A stretch of 31,971 nt of DNA from RGIG8767 sp045531685 (lineage in GTDB: Bacteria > Bacillota > Clostridia > Lachnospirales > Lachnospiraceae): assembly GCA_045531685.1 (NCBI GenBank), contig JAZSEL010000121.1:1-31971 (forward strand), written 5' to 3'. The notes under the pieces are model-generated. The model worked only from the letters and a program-made list of their open reading frames with translations. It made no database searches and was not told the origin of the DNA. Both the position numbers and the translations under genes were made by a program. Shown in pieces: positions 7,639-15,109 of the stretch. Numbering within the stretch: position 1 is the first letter of the stretch; each line of letters starts with the position of its first letter.

Positions 7639-10053
7639 TTATGCACGCATTTGAGCGTCAAACTTTTCAGAAAGAGTAGCCAGTACTTTTTCAAATACAG
7701 CATCTGTCATGGCATCTGTTACATCCTCTGTATCCGATACCAACTTAAGATTAAATGCCATACTCTTCTTATCTGCACCTAATTTTTCACTTTCGAAAAT
7801 ATCGAACAAAGTAACCTTCTTGATAAGCTCATCACAAGCCTTGATTGCTTCCACAAGTGTACCGCATTCTACGGACTTGTTTACAAGTACGGAAAGGTCA
7901 CGGCTGTTTGCGGCAAAGCCTGTTTCAGGCACATACTTAATGGCTTCCTTGAAAAGACCTGACAAAGCAGCATAATCGATTTCTGCAAGGAAAATCTTAG
8001 TATCCGCTTTCTTACCGCCGGCAATGTTCATGCTGTCAACGATTTCGTAACGTAACTGTCCGAAATGACCAATCTTAACATCCTTGCAATATACATCAGC
8101 AGTTCTGCCCGGATGCAAATATGGAACAGTTCCTCTCTTGTATGTGAACTCTAAATCGTTTGCTCCTGCAAACGCTTCTAAGCTTGCTTTCATGGCAAAG
8201 AAGTCTTCTTTTGCACCACAGGTTCCGAGACAAATCATCTTCTTTTCTACAGGCGGCTCGCTAAGAGGTAATGCCTTTGGAAGATATACATTTGCAATTT
8301 CGAAGAAACGCATTGCTTCGTTTCCGTTCTTAATATTGTTTTCGATTACTCTTACCATGGCAGGTGCCATAAGAGTTCTCATAATGCTTAAGTTTTCTGT
8401 GATAGGATTTAATAATTCTACTACATTTCTTTCTGCCGCATCCTGAGGAATTAAGAACATATCAAATTCATTCTTTGCAGTCATGGCAATCGTCTGAATC
8501 TCATAATATCCCTGTGAACAAAGGAACTCTTTAACTGCAAGTTCTTTCTTCTGTGCTGCATTTAATCCACCGCTTGTTACCTTGGCATCGTCAAGGAAGG
8601 TAGGTGTTACCTTATCATAACCGTATTCACGGATTACTTCTTCTGCAATATCCTGATAGCCTTCCACATCTTCACGGTATCTTGGAATCGCCAGTGTAAG
8701 AACACCGTTATCAAGAGCTACTTCAAACTGAAGTGCTTCTAAAATACTTACCATTTCCGCTTCCGGAACTTCAATACCCAGTACTTCATTCACCTTAGCA
8801 GTCTCTACCTTAATCACTCTCTTTTCGGTAGAAGCGCCTGCGGATTCATCAAAGTGGCTGGAGCTTACCTTTGCAATACCCAGTGTCTGAACCAAGTTAA
8901 GAGCACGTGCCATACCGCATTCTACTGTATGCTCATCAATACCCTTTTCAAATCTTGCTGCCGCATCGGAACGAAGACCTAAGCTTCTTGAAGTCTTACG
9001 GACATTGTCCTTTAAGAACTTAGCTGACTCAAATAATACTTCTGTTGTACTCTCTTTAATTTCACTGTTAAGACCACCCATAACACCGGCAAGACCAACG
9101 GCTTTAACCTTGTCACAGATTAACAGATTGTTGGTAGTAAGAACACGTGTCTTTTCATCCAGAGTAATTAACTCTTCTTTGTCTTCTGCTCTTCTTACTA
9201 CAATGGAAGAGCCTTCCAAAGTACTTAAATCAAAGGCATGCATCGGCTGACCCATTTCTACCAAAACATAATTGGTAATATCAACCATGGCGTTAATTGC
9301 ATTATGACCAACGGCAATTAATCTTCTCTTCATCCAAAGCGGAGATTCTGCATATTTTACATCATAAACATAGTGACCGATGTATCTTGGACAGGTTTCC
9401 TTATCAATAACCGTTACACTGATGTCCTTGTTCGTTGTACCATCTTCTGTATAGCTTAAATCAGGAGCTTTGAATGGCTTTCTGAGTGCCGCAGCCACTT
9501 CCTTTGCAATACCAACCACTGACTGGCAGTCCGGTCTGTTTGCTGTAATGGAAATGTCAAAGAGATAATCATCAAGACCTAAATAATCTCTCATTTCCAT
9601 ACCGATTGGAGCATCTTCATTAAGAATCATGATACCGTTAACATCTGCACCCGGATACCAGTCTTTATTAAGATTCAATTCTTCACCGGAACATAACATT
9701 CCGTAAGAAACCATTTCTTTCATCTTTCTTGGCTGAATTTCCATACCAACAGGAAGCTTAGCACCTACAAGAGCTGCAGGAACCTTAGCACCTACAAATA
9801 CATTGTCCGCACCTGTTAAAATAAGATGGTCTTCGCCAAGTTCCTTACCACAGTTGATGTGGCAGATTTCCAAATGGGTTCCTTCGTAGTGTTCCATGGA
9901 AGTAACCTGACCAACTACAACCTTTTCCATATTTTCGCCTAAATATTCAACGCCTTCTACTTCAAAACCAACGGAGAAAAGCTTCTCTTCCAATTCCTTT
10001 GGAGTAACGTCGATATCTACATAATCTTTTAACCAGCTATATAATACTTTCAT
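7639..10053 (-). CDS. pheT: Phenylalanine--tRNA ligase beta subunit
   Basis: An 804-residue protein of full PheT length. In order it shows an N-terminal EMAP-like tRNA-binding fold (about 40-150), the B3/B4 editing region with DITANRPDCQS and AMVDITNYVLVEMGQPMHAF, the B5 region, a degenerate class II synthetase core, and a C-terminal anticodon-binding FDX-ACB domain (RDLSVLV, then FDIFESEKLG). It pairs with PheS as an alpha2-beta2 enzyme that charges tRNA-Phe and edits Tyr-tRNA-Phe. The start at 10053 has AGAAAGG, and pheS lies 82 nt upstream. Expression should follow the T-box leader ahead of pheS. Confidence 0.98.
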   Translation of the reverse strand: MKVLYSWLKDYVDIDVTPKELEEKLFSVGFEVEGVEYLGENMEKVVVGQVTSMEHYEGTHLEICHINCGKELGEDHLILTGADNVFVGAKVPAALVGAKLPVGMEIQPRKMKEMVSYGMLCSGEELNLNKDWYPGADVNGIMILNEDAPIGMEMRDYLGLDDYLFDISITANRPDCQSVVGIAKEVAAALRKPFKAPDLSYTEDGTTNKDISVTVIDKETCPRYIGHYVYDVKYAESPLWMKRRLIAVGHNAINAMVDITNYVLVEMGQPMHAFDLSTLEGSSIVVRRAEDKEELITLDEKTRVLTTNNLLICDKVKAVGLAGVMGGLNSEIKESTTEVLFESAKFLKDNVRKTSRSLGLRSDAAARFEKGIDEHTVECGMARALNLVQTLGIAKVSSSHFDESAGASTEKRVIKVETAKVNEVLGIEVPEAEMVSILEALQFEVALDNGVLTLAIPRYREDVEGYQDIAEEVIREYGYDKVTPTFLDDAKVTSGGLNAAQKKELAVKEFLCSQGYYEIQTIAMTAKNEFDMFLIPQDAAERNVVELLNPITENLSIMRTLMAPAMVRVIENNIKNGNEAMRFFEIANVYLPKALPLSEPPVEKKMICLGTCGAKEDFFAMKASLEAFAGANDLEFTYKRGTVPYLHPGRTADVYCKDVKIGHFGQLRYEIVDSMNIAGGKKADTKIFLAEIDYAALSGLFKEAIKYVPETGFAANSRDLSVLVNKSVECGTLVEAIKACDELIKKVTLFDIFESEKLGADKKSMAFNLKLVSDTEDVTDAMTDAVFEKVLATLSEKFDAQMRA

Positions 10054-10135
10054 TTCTTTTCATACCTTTCTATATTCTCTAAACGTGAATCTGTCACACA
10101 GTCCTTACACCATGTGAAAAACACAATGTCCTGCT

Positions 10136-11152
10136 TTACGCCTTAAACTGCTTTAAGAATTCAATATCGTTCTCAAACAATTTGCCCATATGGTTGATAC
10201 CATATTTCAGCATGGCAATTCTTTCGATACCGATACCAAAAGCAAGACCTGAATATTTGGATGAATCAATGTTACAGTTCTCTAATACCTTATTGTTTAC
10301 GATACCGCCGCCTAATACTTCAATCCAGCCGGTACCCTTACAAAGGGAACAACCCTTACCACCGCATTTGAAGCAGCTAACGTCTACTTCTACGGATGGC
10401 TCTGTGAATGGGAAGTATGAGGGACGTAATCTTGTCTTAACTTCTCCTGAGAAAAGAGCCTTTACGAATTCATCTAACATACCCTGTAAATCACATAAGG
10501 TAATATGCTTATCTACTACCAAACCTTCCATCTGACTGAACATCGGTGAATGTGTCGCATCCGAGTCGGAACGGAATACCTTACCGGGTACCAATACTTT
10601 AATTGGTGGCGCCTGCTTATCCATTACACGGATCTGTCCAGGGGAAGTATGGGTACGAAGTAATAAATCTTCGGTTAACCAGAAAGTATCCTGCATATCT
10701 CTTGACGGATGATCCTTTAATACATTCAGTCTAGTAAAGTTGTGGTCATCGTCTTCGATTTCCGGACCTTCGAAAATCTCGAAGCCCATTCCTGCGAATA
10801 CATCAATAATCTCGTTCTTGATGCATGTTAACGGATGAAGGTTACCTGCTTCTGTATGTGCGGCAGGAAGTGTCACGTCAATTGCCTCTTCTTCGTAACG
10901 TGCAAGAAGCGCCTTCTTATCCATCTCTTCCTTTTTCTCATCATACAAAGCCTGTGCCCAGTTCTTAATCTGGTTTACAGCCTGGCCATACGCCTTCTTC
11001 TCTTCGTTTGGAACGCTCTTAATGCCTTCCATTAACTTCTGAACCTGACCACCTTTTCCAAGGTATTTTGTCCAAAATTCAGAAAGCTGTTTTGCGTCTT
11101 CCACTAATGAAAGTTCTGACTGATATTCGGTCTTAATTGTTTCCATACTCAT
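10136..11152 (-). CDS. pheS: Phenylalanine--tRNA ligase alpha subunit
   Basis: A 338-residue class II synthetase subunit of normal length. The N-terminal third is a predicted coiled coil that contacts tRNA. The catalytic core includes GFEIFEGPEIEDDDHNF, DHPSRDMQDTFW, LRTHTSPGQIR, VFRSDSDATHSPMF and motif 3 as FGIGIERIAML near the C-terminus. A CFKCGGKGCSLCKGTG segment carries four cysteines and could hold a metal ion. The start at 11152 is preceded by AAGGAGA. The gene is first in the pheST operon and lies behind a Phe-type T-box, so it should be induced when tRNA-Phe is uncharged. Confidence 0.98.
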   Translation of the reverse strand: MSMETIKTEYQSELSLVEDAKQLSEFWTKYLGKGGQVQKLMEGIKSVPNEEKKAYGQAVNQIKNWAQALYDEKKEEMDKKALLARYEEEAIDVTLPAAHTEAGNLHPLTCIKNEIIDVFAGMGFEIFEGPEIEDDDHNFTRLNVLKDHPSRDMQDTFWLTEDLLLRTHTSPGQIRVMDKQAPPIKVLVPGKVFRSDSDATHSPMFSQMEGLVVDKHITLCDLQGMLDEFVKALFSGEVKTRLRPSYFPFTEPSVEVDVSCFKCGGKGCSLCKGTGWIEVLGGGIVNNKVLENCNIDSSKYSGLAFGIGIERIAMLKYGINHMGKLFENDIEFLKQFKA

Positions 11153-11231
11153 TTTTCGATATCTCCTTTTCTAATATTGTAAGTAGTATTACAAGGAACG
11201 TCCGCACACGGACGATTTGCATTTTTACACT

Positions 11232-11264
11232 AAAAAATCCCTAGTGTAAAAACATACACTAGGG
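11232..11264 (-). terminator. T-box regulatory terminator
   Basis: CCCTAGTGTA (11239-11248) pairs perfectly with TACACTAGGG (11255-11264) around a 6-nt loop. On the minus strand a run of T (11237-11232) follows. This is the off-state structure of the leader. Confidence 0.93.
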
Positions 11265-11505
11265 ACGAATCAACGAATCCGCGGTACCACCCACATTCCT
11301 GCTCCCTTCTACATAAGTATCCGTTTCACAGGCTCTCAACAACTTAACGCGTCTACACGTTCCGGCTTACACATATTAAAACTTCACCCGGACTGCTCCG
11401 ATGGGAACTTCGTCATACATCTGAACGTAAGGAAGCTTCCAGCCGATGACTCCCTCTCTCTGAACGAAAATGCACTCCTACTAAACATCTTCAAAGCATT
11501 TAACT
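11232..11505 (-). promoter_or_regulatory. T-box leader of pheST, Phe specifier
   Basis: The hallmark T-box sequence GGGTGGTACCGCG lies at 11292-11280 on the minus strand, followed by the terminator hairpin at 11232-11264. Stem I can be drawn with the base pairs GATG/CATC, an AGTA-containing loop on the 5' side, a TTCGT/ACGAA stem and an AGAGAG-rich distal part. The triplet facing the AGTA loop is TTC at 11407-11405, a Phe codon, in agreement with the downstream genes. Uncharged tRNA-Phe should stabilise the antiterminator and allow transcription. My stem I drawing was made by eye. Confidence 0.92.
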
Positions 11506-11511
11506 TTATTT

Positions 11512-11540
11512 ATAGTAATGAAAAAAAAGCAATATGTCAA
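11512..11540 (-). promoter_or_regulatory. Promoter of pheST
   Basis: TTGACA (11540-11535) and TACTAT (11517-11512) are separated by exactly 17 nt, including a T8 run, on the minus strand. The start site would be near 11505, just before the T-box stem I. Confidence 0.85.
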
Positions 11541-11568
11541 GTATTAAACTTTACTTGGCATCAAATAT

Positions 11569-11722
11569 TGCGGAAGAAGGGGCGCACGAGGTCCGGGGGA
11601 CCTCGGCTTTGCGCCGACCGTAGCGAAGCGAAGACATGAACCCAGGGTTCATGTCCGCTTCGCAGCAACAAAAAATCACCCAAGCATAAGCTTGAGTGAT
11701 TTTTGTTGCTGCGGAAGAAGGG
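11569..11722. repeat. Palindrome-rich segment flanked by 13-bp copies of the tRNA-Leu 3' end
   Basis: TGCGGAAGAAGGG occurs at 11569-11581 and again at 11710-11722. The second copy is the exact 3' end of tRNA-Leu(AAG). Between them lie 128 bp that contain three adjacent inverted repeats: 11581-11615 (GGCGCA and CGAGGTCC arms with a small bulge), 11623-11663 (GCGAAGCG and GACATGAACCC arms) and the long hairpin 11662-11712. The segment is richer in G+C than its surroundings and has no credible gene; an apparent short reading frame here is tRNA-derived. It may be the scar of an element that targets tRNA 3' ends or a genome-wide palindromic repeat. Confidence 0.6.
11662..11712 (-). terminator. Terminator of the tRNA-Leu pair, very long hairpin
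   Basis: Nearly perfect arms of about 23 bp run from 11662 to 11712, with a core TCAC-CAAGC stem and flanking A/T runs on both sides. On the minus strand the T run after the core stem makes a good intrinsic terminator directly behind the tRNA. The symmetrical A and T tracts mean it may also act on the other strand. Confidence 0.8.
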
Positions 11723-11793
11723 ACTTGAACCCTCACGACGAACCCGTCACTAGATCCTTAGTCTAGCCTGTCTGCCAATTCCAGCACTTCCGC
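11710..11793 (-). tRNA. tRNA-Leu(AAG)
   Basis: An 84-nt class II tRNA without an encoded CCA. The acceptor pair is GCGGAAG/CTTCCGC with discriminator A. The anticodon stem CTAGA/TCTAG encloses the loop CTAAGGA, which reads anticodon AAG for the codon CUU. The long variable arm has the GACG/CGTC stem typical of Leu, and the T arm is GAGGG-TTCAAGT-CCCTT. A34 anticodons other than tRNA-Arg(ACG) are uncommon in bacteria; this one would need deamination to inosine to read C-ending codons. Confidence 0.95.
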
Positions 11794-11806
11794 ATAGTAA
11801 TTATGA

Positions 11807-11889
11807 TGCAGGAGAAGGGACTTGAACCCTCACGATATTGCTATCACATGGACCTGAACCATGCGCGTCTGCCATTCCGCCACTCCTGC
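11807..11889 (-). tRNA. tRNA-Leu(CAG)
   Basis: An 83-nt class II tRNA with acceptor GCAGGAG/CTCCTGC and discriminator A. The anticodon stem CATGG/CCATG encloses TTCAGGT, giving anticodon CAG for the codon CUG. The variable arm GATAGCAATATC is long, as in Leu tRNAs. No CCA is encoded. It precedes tRNA-Leu(AAG) by 13 nt in the same transcript. Confidence 0.96.
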
Positions 11890-11898
11890 GCGAATTAC

Positions 11899-11927
11899 AT
11901 TGTATCTGTAATCACATCACTTGTCAA
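11899..11927 (-). promoter_or_regulatory. Promoter of the tRNA-Leu pair
   Basis: TTGACA (11927-11922), a 17-nt spacer and TACAAT (11904-11899) form a near-consensus promoter on the minus strand. The first tRNA starts 9 nt past the -10 box. Nothing else recognisable lies between this and the terminator at 12033. Confidence 0.88.
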
Positions 11928-12032
11928 GTAGTATCTTCTGTCCCCGTGGCTGACTCATATCGCCCTGACACTTGTTCTATTATATCGGATTTTTTAAAAA
12001 GTGCAAGCCTTTTTTACAAAAATTTTCAAAAA

Positions 12033-12060
12033 TATTTAGCCCGTAAAAACGGGCTAAAAA
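12033..12060 (-). terminator. Terminator after the FliD-like gene
   Basis: TTTAGCCCGT (12035-12044) pairs perfectly with ACGGGCTAAA (12049-12058) around AAAA. The hairpin begins 7 nt past the stop codon, and the minus strand continues with an A/T-rich ATTTTT tail. Confidence 0.85.
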
Positions 12061-12065
12061 ATGGT

Positions 12066-12854
12066 TTATATTAAGCTGTCTAATAAACTACCCATAGAAG
12101 AAATCGCGTTTTCGTAACTTCCGTTACTATTATAATTCTTCATCACATTGGCTTCGCTGTTCGCTGTGGTTCCGATAACCGAAGCCTTGGTGGATACCAC
12201 ATATGTAAATGAGGTATTACCATTAAATAACTTCTTCGCATCCTCCATATCGGCTGCCTTAAAGTCCTTTTCCGATACGACAAGCTTATCATCCTCATCG
12301 ATGGTAATTCCCAATTCATTAAGAGACTTCTCATAATCTTCAACAAGCTTAATCATATCATCCACTTCTTCCGTTATCTTATCGGAACCGGAATTGTTCA
12401 TGGACTTGATAAAGCTGTTATATTTCTTTGCAAAATCAGCAACCGCATTATATATGGCATCCACATCATAATCTTCTTTTGTTGTTGTGGTGCCGTCCTC
12501 ATTCTTAACGGTTATATCTTTTTTGCGGAATAAGGAGTCACTGCCGCGTTCAATTAACTTTTCTGCACTCTCAGCCAAGGTAGAAGCATTGCCGGTTACC
12601 TCTGTCAGCTTCTCCACTGCCGTACTCTCTTTTGACTTCTTAGAATCCTCTTTTTCCGTCTTGGAGGCTGTGGTACTTTCTTCTGCCTGCTGTGCATAGT
12701 ACGTCTTCAGGGCTTTGCCGTAAACACCTGACTTAATATTGTGGTATTCTGATAAATCGATAGCATTAAAAATGTTGTTCGATGCACTGCTGTTATTGTT
12801 ATTCAGGCTATCGAACAAAAAACTATAATCTGTTCTCTCTGTTATCTTTGCCAT
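12066..12854 (-). CDS. Orphan protein with a FliD C-terminus-like region
   Basis: A 262-residue protein rich in Asn, Ser, Lys and Glu. No signal peptide or membrane segment is seen. The first 40 residues are Asn/Ser rich, and 55-90 is a charged linker. From about 125 it resembles the helical D1/D0 part of the flagellar cap protein FliD: ADFAKKYNSFIKSM, then a helix ending LNELGITIDEDDKLVVSEKD, then DAKKLFNG, matching the FliD pattern of a helix, LGI-x-D-x-DGKL, and DAVKxLF. A true FliD is usually 450-900 residues, so this is a short relative. No flagellar gene is nearby. The ATG at 12854 has a perfect AAGGAGG. A GCCGATAA box at 12938-12945 could link it to a flagellar-type sigma factor. Function is unknown; secretion by a flagellar-type export system is only a possibility. 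Confidence 0.75.
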   Translation of the reverse strand: MAKITERTDYSFLFDSLNNNNSSASNNIFNAIDLSEYHNIKSGVYGKALKTYYAQQAEESTTASKTEKEDSKKSKESTAVEKLTEVTGNASTLAESAEKLIERGSDSLFRKKDITVKNEDGTTTTKEDYDVDAIYNAVADFAKKYNSFIKSMNNSGSDKITEEVDDMIKLVEDYEKSLNELGITIDEDDKLVVSEKDFKAADMEDAKKLFNGNTSFTYVVSTKASVIGTTANSEANVMKNYNSNGSYENAISSMGSLLDSLI

Positions 12855-12937
12855 ATGCGTTCCTCCTTATATAAGGTCATCATCCGTTGATTACGCTGTT
12901 ACATCCATGTATTGCATCTATATCATTATATTACAAC

Positions 12938-12945
12938 TTATCGGC
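12938..12945 (-). promoter_or_regulatory. Sigma-28 (FliA/SigD) type -10 box
   Basis: GCCGATAA on the minus strand matches the sigma-28 -10 consensus in all 8 positions and lies 83 nt upstream of the FliD-like start. The expected TAAA at 14-16 nt further upstream is absent; the nearest TAAA is about 25 nt away. The box may be functional, vestigial or chance. Confidence 0.4.
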
Positions 12946-12947
12946 AG

Positions 12948-12981
12948 AAAACTCAAGAAAAACAAGGGGTTTTAGAGTTTT
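12948..12981 (-). terminator. Weak terminator after the Mbeg1-like gene
   Basis: AAAACTC (12981-12975 on the minus strand) can pair with GAGTTTT (12954-12948) across a 20-nt loop directly at the end of the Mbeg1-like gene. The stem is short and A/T rich, so termination may be partial. Confidence 0.3.
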
Positions 12982-14069
12982 TTCAAATTTTCTTTTACCA
13001 CGGTAAAGAACATATGAATCATCTCTATAATCTCCACACGGGTACCCTCGTCCACATGCATGGTGGCCTGAATCATACCGGACAGACTTTTTCTCCAATC
13101 ATACGCCATTTCAATCAAATTCTTGGCTTCACAGCCCTCCAGTATGAGGAACAATGTCTCCACAAACAATTCTAACTGCTCATCGTCCAGCTTAAGAATC
13201 CACTCATTCAAAGCCTCGTTCATAAACTGCTGACTCTTTTTTACTTCTTTTTTTACCACAAAGGAAGCCTCTTCCACCTTCCATGAATACGGGTCATGCT
13301 GCAAGAGTCCGATATAGGAGCTGTCCACTACAATATAATCCTCATGGCTTTCCATTATCATACCTACAAGGGCATATCGCGGAATGTACTTTTCTATCCG
13401 TTCTGCCACACGGTCATATCGCTCACTGCTAAAAATCTCCGGCCGAAATCCCGGCCCGTCAAAGCTGTAAATTCTCTTAATACGGTTCTGAATATCCGTA
13501 AATGCATTCATACAGCCGTATACCGCCAGATTGCCGCCTTTGCTGTGTCCGCACACATAAAAATCCTCTGCAATCCGCAGTCCCACCTGATTGATATACA
13601 ATCCGGATAATTTCTGACCCGGTACTGGCTTTTTAAATGCCATGTTAAAGTCTTCTTTCCAACCAACCAGATTTTCATCGGTTCCACGGAAAACAACCAC
13701 CGGCAATTCACCCTCTAACAAACAGGTCATGGCACAAAACTGGGTCTCCACGTCTTCATTAATAATAGAGGAATAGTAATTACAAACCATGTTCCCGAAC
13801 CGTCTGCTGTGCAAGAGCCCCTCAAATAGCAACCGGTTTTCTTTTTCATATCTCTCATCGGCAAAAACAACGGCCTCATCCATCTGCTCTGCCATCTGTG
13901 CAAGAGAGATTCCTTGCGTATTATCCGTCAGCTTCGGCACTAAACCGTCAAATTTTAAATAAGAGAACTGGGATAACACCAAGGCATCCACTTCCTGAAA
14001 CGGCATTTCCTTAAAGGTTTTGTCCCCAAATTCTTCCAAATACGAAACAATATTTCCCAAATCACTCAC
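12972..14069 (-). CDS. Mbeg1-like alpha/beta hydrolase (DUF2974)
   Basis: A 365-residue protein of the Mbeg1-like (DUF2974) family, a lipase-like alpha/beta hydrolase group common in Clostridia and Lactobacillales. Visible are VVFRGTDENLVGWKEDF (125-141), similar to the oxyanion region of class 3 lipases, and the nucleophile elbow GHSKGG with S176. An acidic residue after SFDGPGF and a late His would complete a triad, but I cannot place them with certainty. There is no signal peptide. It begins 5 nt after the NA37 gene ends, so the two are translationally close and surely cotranscribed. Substrate is unknown; a lipid or ester is a reasonable guess from the fold only. Confidence 0.85.
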   Translation of the reverse strand: MSDLGNIVSYLEEFGDKTFKEMPFQEVDALVLSQFSYLKFDGLVPKLTDNTQGISLAQMAEQMDEAVVFADERYEKENRLLFEGLLHSRRFGNMVCNYYSSIINEDVETQFCAMTCLLEGELPVVVFRGTDENLVGWKEDFNMAFKKPVPGQKLSGLYINQVGLRIAEDFYVCGHSKGGNLAVYGCMNAFTDIQNRIKRIYSFDGPGFRPEIFSSERYDRVAERIEKYIPRYALVGMIMESHEDYIVVDSSYIGLLQHDPYSWKVEEASFVVKKEVKKSQQFMNEALNEWILKLDDEQLELFVETLFLILEGCEAKNLIEMAYDWRKSLSGMIQATMHVDEGTRVEIIEMIHMFFTVVKENLKKL

Positions 14070-14074
14070 TCCAA

Positions 14075-15094
14075 TTAATACTTGGCTTCCAAATGTCCAA
14101 TATTTTTAATTAAAACGGATATGGTTCCGTCCGGATTGGTAATAAATTCCACGCTGTCGGAATCCTTATACCGGTCCATAGGAATCTTAATCTCAATTCC
14201 CGTATCCGTATACAGACACTGTTTTTGGTACTTGCGCACCGTGGTCTCATTTTGAGGAATCACTTCCTGCTTTACCATATCGTACTTTTCCATCTTCTCC
14301 TGAAACGCATTACGCATGTCAGGCTCTTCCTCAAACACCTTATCCGCAAGGTCTTCCACCACAAAACCGCCATTGCGCTCCAATTCTTCCTGAATAATAC
14401 ATTTGGCACGCATCTTGGCTTCCGTTACCTTATATTCGTCAAGATTATCATCCTGCACTTTTTCAATGGCTTTGGTTACCAGATTCAGCTTAGTCTTTGG
14501 AGAAAGGGAACTATTACATTTTAAGAATAGATAGGAAAAATAATTCACCTTTTCATCATTGATAGTATACTTTTTCTCCACCAGCCGTACCTGGAAATCC
14601 TTCAGTCTGATAATAGCCGCTTCCGTTAATCTCTGGGATTCTGACGGGAAAACAGCCTTGAATTTGACAATCTCATTGGCATTGCCATCCCCTACGGCTG
14701 CCGTTCTGTGTGTATAATTGGAACGGAGATTAATCTTAAGTATTCCCAGATACTCTTCATCCCGATCCTTAAAACGCACGATTGCCAAATCCGCTGACGG
14801 AATGTCTACATTGCTGTTCATAATCTTATATAAGGATTCTGCCAGATGCTTACTCATCTCGATAAATTTGTCATCGTTATATTCCAAAAGCATCTGATAC
14901 ACATCCGATTCCTTCTCGTAAAAATGACAGGTCCGGACATCATCTCCCGCAGACACCTTATAAATATGCTCTTTCAAAAAGTCTGCAAAATCAGACCCAA
15001 AATCAATCTCCGTATCGGACAATACCGGCATTCCTACCATGCTGTCCAAAATATGGACGATTACTTTTTCAATCCGTATTTCTTCTTTTACCAT
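14075..15094 (-). CDS. NA37-family nucleoid-associated protein (NdpA/YejK-like)
   Basis: A 339-residue protein matching the 37-kDa nucleoid-associated family (PF04245) in length and pattern: N-terminal IEKVIVHILD, LAIVRFKDRDEEYLGILKINLRSNYTH in the middle, and an ordered C-terminal beta-rich region ending in GTISVLIKNIGHLEAK. Members bind DNA or associate with the nucleoid; their exact task in Firmicutes is not known. AAAGGAT lies before the start at 15094. It is 15 nt after the MORN gene and 5 nt before the Mbeg1-like gene, forming a compact three-gene unit. In some genomes NA37 proteins occur in mobile or defence contexts, but nothing here shows that directly. Confidence 0.88.
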   Translation of the reverse strand: MVKEEIRIEKVIVHILDSMVGMPVLSDTEIDFGSDFADFLKEHIYKVSAGDDVRTCHFYEKESDVYQMLLEYNDDKFIEMSKHLAESLYKIMNSNVDIPSADLAIVRFKDRDEEYLGILKINLRSNYTHRTAAVGDGNANEIVKFKAVFPSESQRLTEAAIIRLKDFQVRLVEKKYTINDEKVNYFSYLFLKCNSSLSPKTKLNLVTKAIEKVQDDNLDEYKVTEAKMRAKCIIQEELERNGGFVVEDLADKVFEEEPDMRNAFQEKMEKYDMVKQEVIPQNETTVRKYQKQCLYTDTGIEIKIPMDRYKDSDSVEFITNPDGTISVLIKNIGHLEAKY

Positions 15095-15109
15095 TTGTAT
15101 ATCCTTTGC

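Noticed and set aside
7639..11540. pheST as something unusual
   Set aside because: T-box control of pheST is standard for Firmicutes. The leader, specifier and gene lengths are all normal.
11551..11736. 61-codon minus-strand reading frame beginning MRVQVPSSA
   Set aside because: It starts inside tRNA-Leu(AAG) and runs through the terminator and palindromes. The N-terminal sequence is just translated tRNA T-arm.
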